Made by a program: the position numbers and the translations under genes
Notes under the pieces: model-generated
What the model saw: the letters and a program-made list of their open reading frames with translations, nothing else
Told to the model about the DNA's origin: nothing
Databases searched by the model: none
In this document: positions 61,353-64,000 of the stretch, in pieces
Layout: every line of letters begins with the position of its first letter
Position numbering within the stretch: the first letter of the stretch is position 1
From: Grimontia indica
Lineage (GTDB): Bacteria > Pseudomonadota > Gammaproteobacteria > Enterobacterales > Vibrionaceae
Direction of reading: 5' to 3'
NCBI RefSeq assembly: GCF_000333895.2
Contig: NZ_ANFM02000016.1
Location: 186,001-250,000 of the forward strand
DNA length: 64,000 nt

Positions 61353-61982
61353 CTACTCTCTGCTCAAGGCGATTTTTCCTGCCAAACCGATTAAGAGAAC
61401 ACCTGAAGTCCCTTCAATCACACGCGAGAATCGTTGGGATTTTGCCGACGAGAACAACCAGCTTCCCACAATGGCATAAGCGAGGTTGCAAAGCGTGGCG
61501 GTGATGCAGAAAACAACGCCAAGAACCAGAAGTTGGTATTCGGGGGAGGCCGCTGTCGGGTCAATGAACTGGGGAAGAAATGACAGGAAGAACAATGCGA
61601 CTTTGGGGTTCAACACTGCCACCATCACGCCTTGTTTGAAAACATTGACGTTATTGCCCGCATCGGAAGCGCTGATATTGATCTTCGAGTTGCCAGAAAA
61701 GAAGTTTCTCAGCGCACAAATACCCAAATACAAAAGGTAAGCCGCTCCCAAATACTTCACCGCCATAAAGGCGACAGCGGAATTGACGATAATCGCCGAA
61801 AGACCAAATACGGCTGCGAAGGTATGCACGAAGTACCCTGCACCTAAGCCTGTCGCGGCGCGAAGCCCCATCTTTAGTTTTCCTGCCATGGTATTGGACA
61901 CGATATAAACCACATCCTGACCGGGGATCAGATTGATAGAAAGTGAAGCCACCACAAACAGTAATAAGGTTTGGATTTCCAT
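61353..61982 (-). CDS. LysE/RhtB-family amino acid exporter
   Basis: A 209-aa inner-membrane exporter. The N-terminal family motif SINLIPGQDVVYIVSNTMAG is at residues 15-34, with GLGAGYFVHTFAAVFGLSAI near 45-64 and the second-half LNPKVALFFLSFLPQF near 122-137. Six hydrophobic segments as expected. Substrate unknown. GAGGCGCTGAT precedes the ATG. A second LysE-type gene runs off the right edge. Confidence 0.92.
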   Translation of the reverse strand: MEIQTLLLFVVASLSINLIPGQDVVYIVSNTMAGKLKMGLRAATGLGAGYFVHTFAAVFGLSAIIVNSAVAFMAVKYLGAAYLLYLGICALRNFFSGNSKINISASDAGNNVNVFKQGVMVAVLNPKVALFFLSFLPQFIDPTAASPEYQLLVLGVVFCITATLCNLAYAIVGSWLFSSAKSQRFSRVIEGTSGVLLIGLAGKIALSRE

Positions 61983-62131
61983 ATCAGCGCCTCAGTTCGA
62001 TTTTTCTGAACAAGATTGTCAAATTCAAGCGGTTAATTCTTCGACTATATCTGCTGTAACGTTAGATATCGATACCGCTGAGACGCAGAAACGAGAAACT
62101 TCGCGGGAGGTTAGAAAAAGGAGACACATCA

Positions 62132-62920
62132 ATGAATAAGACCCAACCAGTTCTGTTTTTATCGCACGGTGGTCCAACGCTGGCAATTGAAAACAGCCAC
62201 GCTTCCCAGTTTATGAAATTGCTGGGTGGCACACTCAACAAACCTAAAGCGATCGTCATTTTTTCAGGTCATCTCGACAGTGATGACGATGTCGTGATTA
62301 CTTCCGGTGCCTCGCCTTCAGTGATCTACGACTTTTATGGCTTTCCAAAACCGCTTTATGAACTGACCTATCCTGCGCCGGGCGCACCTGATCTGGCCAA
62401 CAAAATTGCAGATATGGTGTCAGCATCTGGCTACAAAGCCGTTTTAGATGAAGATTTGGGCTGGGACCACGGTGTTTGGATCCCGCTACGACTGATTTAT
62501 CCCGATGCGGACATTCCCGTGGTGCAGGTATCTATCAGCAGTAAGCAAGGCGCAAAGATGAACTACGAGCTCGGCAAAGTGCTCGCGCCGCTAAGAGAAG
62601 AAAACGTTCTGCTGATTGGCTCAGGGGCGATAACCCACAACCTTCGCGAAATTTTCAGCCGTCAGAAAACGCCGAATGGCTCTGCGATGGCAGAAGCGTT
62701 TACGGATTGGATTGCACACAAGCTGGAAAACAAAGACCACGAAGCGGTAGTGAATTTTCTGACTGACGCGCCGAATGCTCGCTTTAATCACCCAACGGAT
62801 GACCATTTCCTGCCATTGGTTGCAGTGCTTGGTGCAAGCGGGAAAGATGACGCCGTGCGCATTCACCAAAGCTGGCAAGATGACAAACTGCTAGCGATGG
62901 ATGCTTACCGATTCGGCTGA
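62132..62920 (+). CDS. ygiD: DODA-type extradiol dioxygenase (YgiD-like)
   Basis: A 262-aa LigB-superfamily extradiol ring-cleaving dioxygenase, close to E. coli YgiD, a 4,5-DOPA dioxygenase. Metal-site residues are in FLSHGGPTLAI near residues 9-19, IVIFSGHLDS near 39-48, DLGWDHGVWIPLRLIYP near 108-124 and a C-terminal HPTDDHFLPLVAVLGA near 213. AAGGAG precedes the ATG. It converges on an AraC-type regulator whose stop is at the next base. Confidence 0.9.
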   Translation: MNKTQPVLFLSHGGPTLAIENSHASQFMKLLGGTLNKPKAIVIFSGHLDSDDDVVITSGASPSVIYDFYGFPKPLYELTYPAPGAPDLANKIADMVSASGYKAVLDEDLGWDHGVWIPLRLIYPDADIPVVQVSISSKQGAKMNYELGKVLAPLREENVLLIGSGAITHNLREIFSRQKTPNGSAMAEAFTDWIAHKLENKDHEAVVNFLTDAPNARFNHPTDDHFLPLVAVLGASGKDDAVRIHQSWQDDKLLAMDAYRFG

Positions 62921-63751
62921 TTAGTTGCCGATAAAATGGGACTGGTAGTACTTAGGTGTCACTGCCAGTTTCTTTTTGAAGTGGCGCTGAAAATGCGCTT
63001 GATCGGAAAAGCCAAGTTCGAAAGCAACTTCTGAAATTTCTTTGCCTTCACGAAGCAGCACTTTCGCGCGCTTGATTTTCTCATCCATCAGGTAAGCGTG
63101 GGGCGGCAGACCAAAACGCTGTCTGAATGCACGAATTAATTGATAGCGGCTCATTCCCGCTTCTTCTGCCAAACTGTCGAGTTGATGGATCTCGGTGAGC
63201 TCATCCAGCATTTTTTCCCTGACTCTAAGAACATCACCCTCACGTTGAGTTTTCTCTGTGCTCAATTTGTGCTGCCAAAAACTGGATTCAATAAAGTCGT
63301 AAAACGCTACTTGTGCTTTTAGTGGACTGTTGTCATCTATCAATGCTTCCAACAATGCCAGAAAATGGGTTTGAATGAGCGGATTGCGCTCCAAATCGTT
63401 CTTGAAAGGTGTGTAATCCTGATTGTAACCACGGTGCGCGTGTTGAAGGATGTCCTGTTGGATTTCGCCCATTTTCAGCGTATCGACGAACAACATGCTG
63501 TAAGACCAGGTGTTGCCCTTTGGATTGCAGGAATGCACATCAGCGGGATTAATGGTGACGATATCGCCGACGCGAACATCGTTCACGCGATGGCGGTTTT
63601 TATAGTCAGAATGACCTTGCTCAATAATGCCGAATGAAAACTCATCATGGGAGTGGGCTTCATAACAGGCGCGACTTTGATTGGCGACGCGCATTTCCAC
63701 CCAAGGCAGCAGCGTGCTTTGTTTGAACTGTGTGGTGCTGTCCTTTTTCAT
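62921..63751 (-). CDS. AraC-family transcriptional regulator
   Basis: A 276-aa regulator. The N-terminal cupin-like ligand domain contains HSHDEFSFGIIEQGHSDY near residues 33-50 and GDIVTINPADVHSCNP near 62. The C-terminal double HTH includes LDSLAEEAGMSRYQLIRAFR near 195-214 and ISEVAFELGFSDQAHFQRHF near 238-257. This arrangement is frequent in regulators of LysE-type exporters. It lies 19 bases downstream of the partial LysE gene in the same orientation, so control of amino-acid export is likely (inference). Confidence 0.9.
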   Translation of the reverse strand: MKKDSTTQFKQSTLLPWVEMRVANQSRACYEAHSHDEFSFGIIEQGHSDYKNRHRVNDVRVGDIVTINPADVHSCNPKGNTWSYSMLFVDTLKMGEIQQDILQHAHRGYNQDYTPFKNDLERNPLIQTHFLALLEALIDDNSPLKAQVAFYDFIESSFWQHKLSTEKTQREGDVLRVREKMLDELTEIHQLDSLAEEAGMSRYQLIRAFRQRFGLPPHAYLMDEKIKRAKVLLREGKEISEVAFELGFSDQAHFQRHFKKKLAVTPKYYQSHFIGN

Positions 63752-63770
63752 TGCTCGTCCCAGACCCTAA

Positions 63771-64000
63771 TTAAATCCAAATTGCCGCGACAGACAATGC
63801 CAATACAATCGCCATCACTCTATTAAATTGGCGCTGATGAGCGGGGTTTTCAAGCTTGCTGGACAAAATATGTCCAAGTACAGCCCAAAAGCCAATGCTA
63901 ATCAGACACACCAGCAAAGAAACGAAAGTATACATGCCCAGCCAATACACTTCGTTTTCCCTTCCAACCACATAAATGCTCACGCCGGAAAGGGCATATA
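63771..64000 (-). CDS. LysE-family exporter, 3' part only
   Basis: The C-terminal portion of a second LysE/RhtB-type exporter, continuing beyond the right edge. About 76 residues are visible, with FVSLLVCLISIGFWAVLGHIL and FNRVMAIVLALSVAAIW, the last being the typical family C-terminus. Upstream codons remain open to the window edge, so the GTG at 63983 is not the real start. Confidence 0.8.
   Translation of the reverse strand, partial: YALSGVSIYVVGRENEVYWLGMYTFVSLLVCLISIGFWAVLGHILSSKLENPAHQRQFNRVMAIVLALSVAAIWI

Overview
The window reads as chromosomal DNA of a marine gammaproteobacterium of the family Vibrionaceae. The evidence is a tal-tkt pair with a SorC-type regulator (an arrangement I know from Vibrio chromosome II), a VpsR-like regulator, a CarRS/PhoPQ-like two-component pair, DUF413, DUF4144 and VC1184-type proteins, and a vct/fat-like siderophore transporter. 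Enterovibrio, Grimontia or Photobacterium seem plausible, but the genus is a guess and so is placement on the second chromosome. I saw no rRNA, tRNA, CRISPR array, integrase or replication origin.

Layout. 1-5.7 kb: the 3' part of a BCCT transporter, then a four-gene iron-siderophore ABC operon read leftward behind a good Fur box, then a DUF805 membrane protein. 5.7-7.6 kb: an SDR/amine-oxidase operon. 7.7-13.8 kb: an AT-rich accessory stretch with an uncharacterised pair (a HEAT-like envelope protein and a secreted beta-rich protein), a decayed IS5/IS903-type element and more than 1 kb with no gene. 13.8-17.0 kb: a LysR regulator convergent with a cupin-GST-metallo-beta-lactamase-fold operon. 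17.2-21.5 kb: tkt, tal and their SorC regulator, with shared operator-like repeats. 21.8-26.7 kb: a c-di-GMP phosphodiesterase and the cell-wall recycling genes anmK and nagZ. 26.7-31.1 kb: an ArsR/DUF318 permease pair with two identical-spacing operators, a 53-aa gene, a DUF413 (MaoP-like) gene behind a long leader, a zinc-ribbon/HTH protein and a XapX protein. 31.5-38.3 kb: a 49-aa lipoprotein overlapping a 728-aa secreted protein, an aspartoacylase-family enzyme, an FMN split-barrel protein divergent from a MocR regulator, an M23 peptidase and a NADAR protein. 38.9-49.2 kb: signalling genes, namely a VpsR-like regulator, a PqqD-like protein, a PhnR-like GntR regulator, a CheY-like protein, a glycosyltransferase, two diguanylate cyclases and several small proteins. 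49.2-64 kb: DUF6151, FemAB-like, a 2OG-dioxygenase/PLP-enzyme operon, YqfB, a PEBP protein, GltS, DUF4144, a methyltransferase, a glycosyltransferase, a DedA-LssY fusion, the two-component pair, two LysE exporters, a DODA-type dioxygenase and an AraC regulator.

How the genes work together. The clearest circuits are Fur to siderophore uptake, SorC to tal-tkt through a TGA(A/G)CAAATG motif, ArsR to the permease through ATATTTC-N10-GAAATAT, and a local set of c-di-GMP enzymes near a VpsR-like protein that appears to have lost both its phosphorylation site and its sigma-54 contact loop. Two dispersed short palindromes (TAGGGTCAACAGACCCTA, and an ATACCCAA...TTGGGTAT family) recur between genes. 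All family calls come from reading the proteins by eye; no database search was run.
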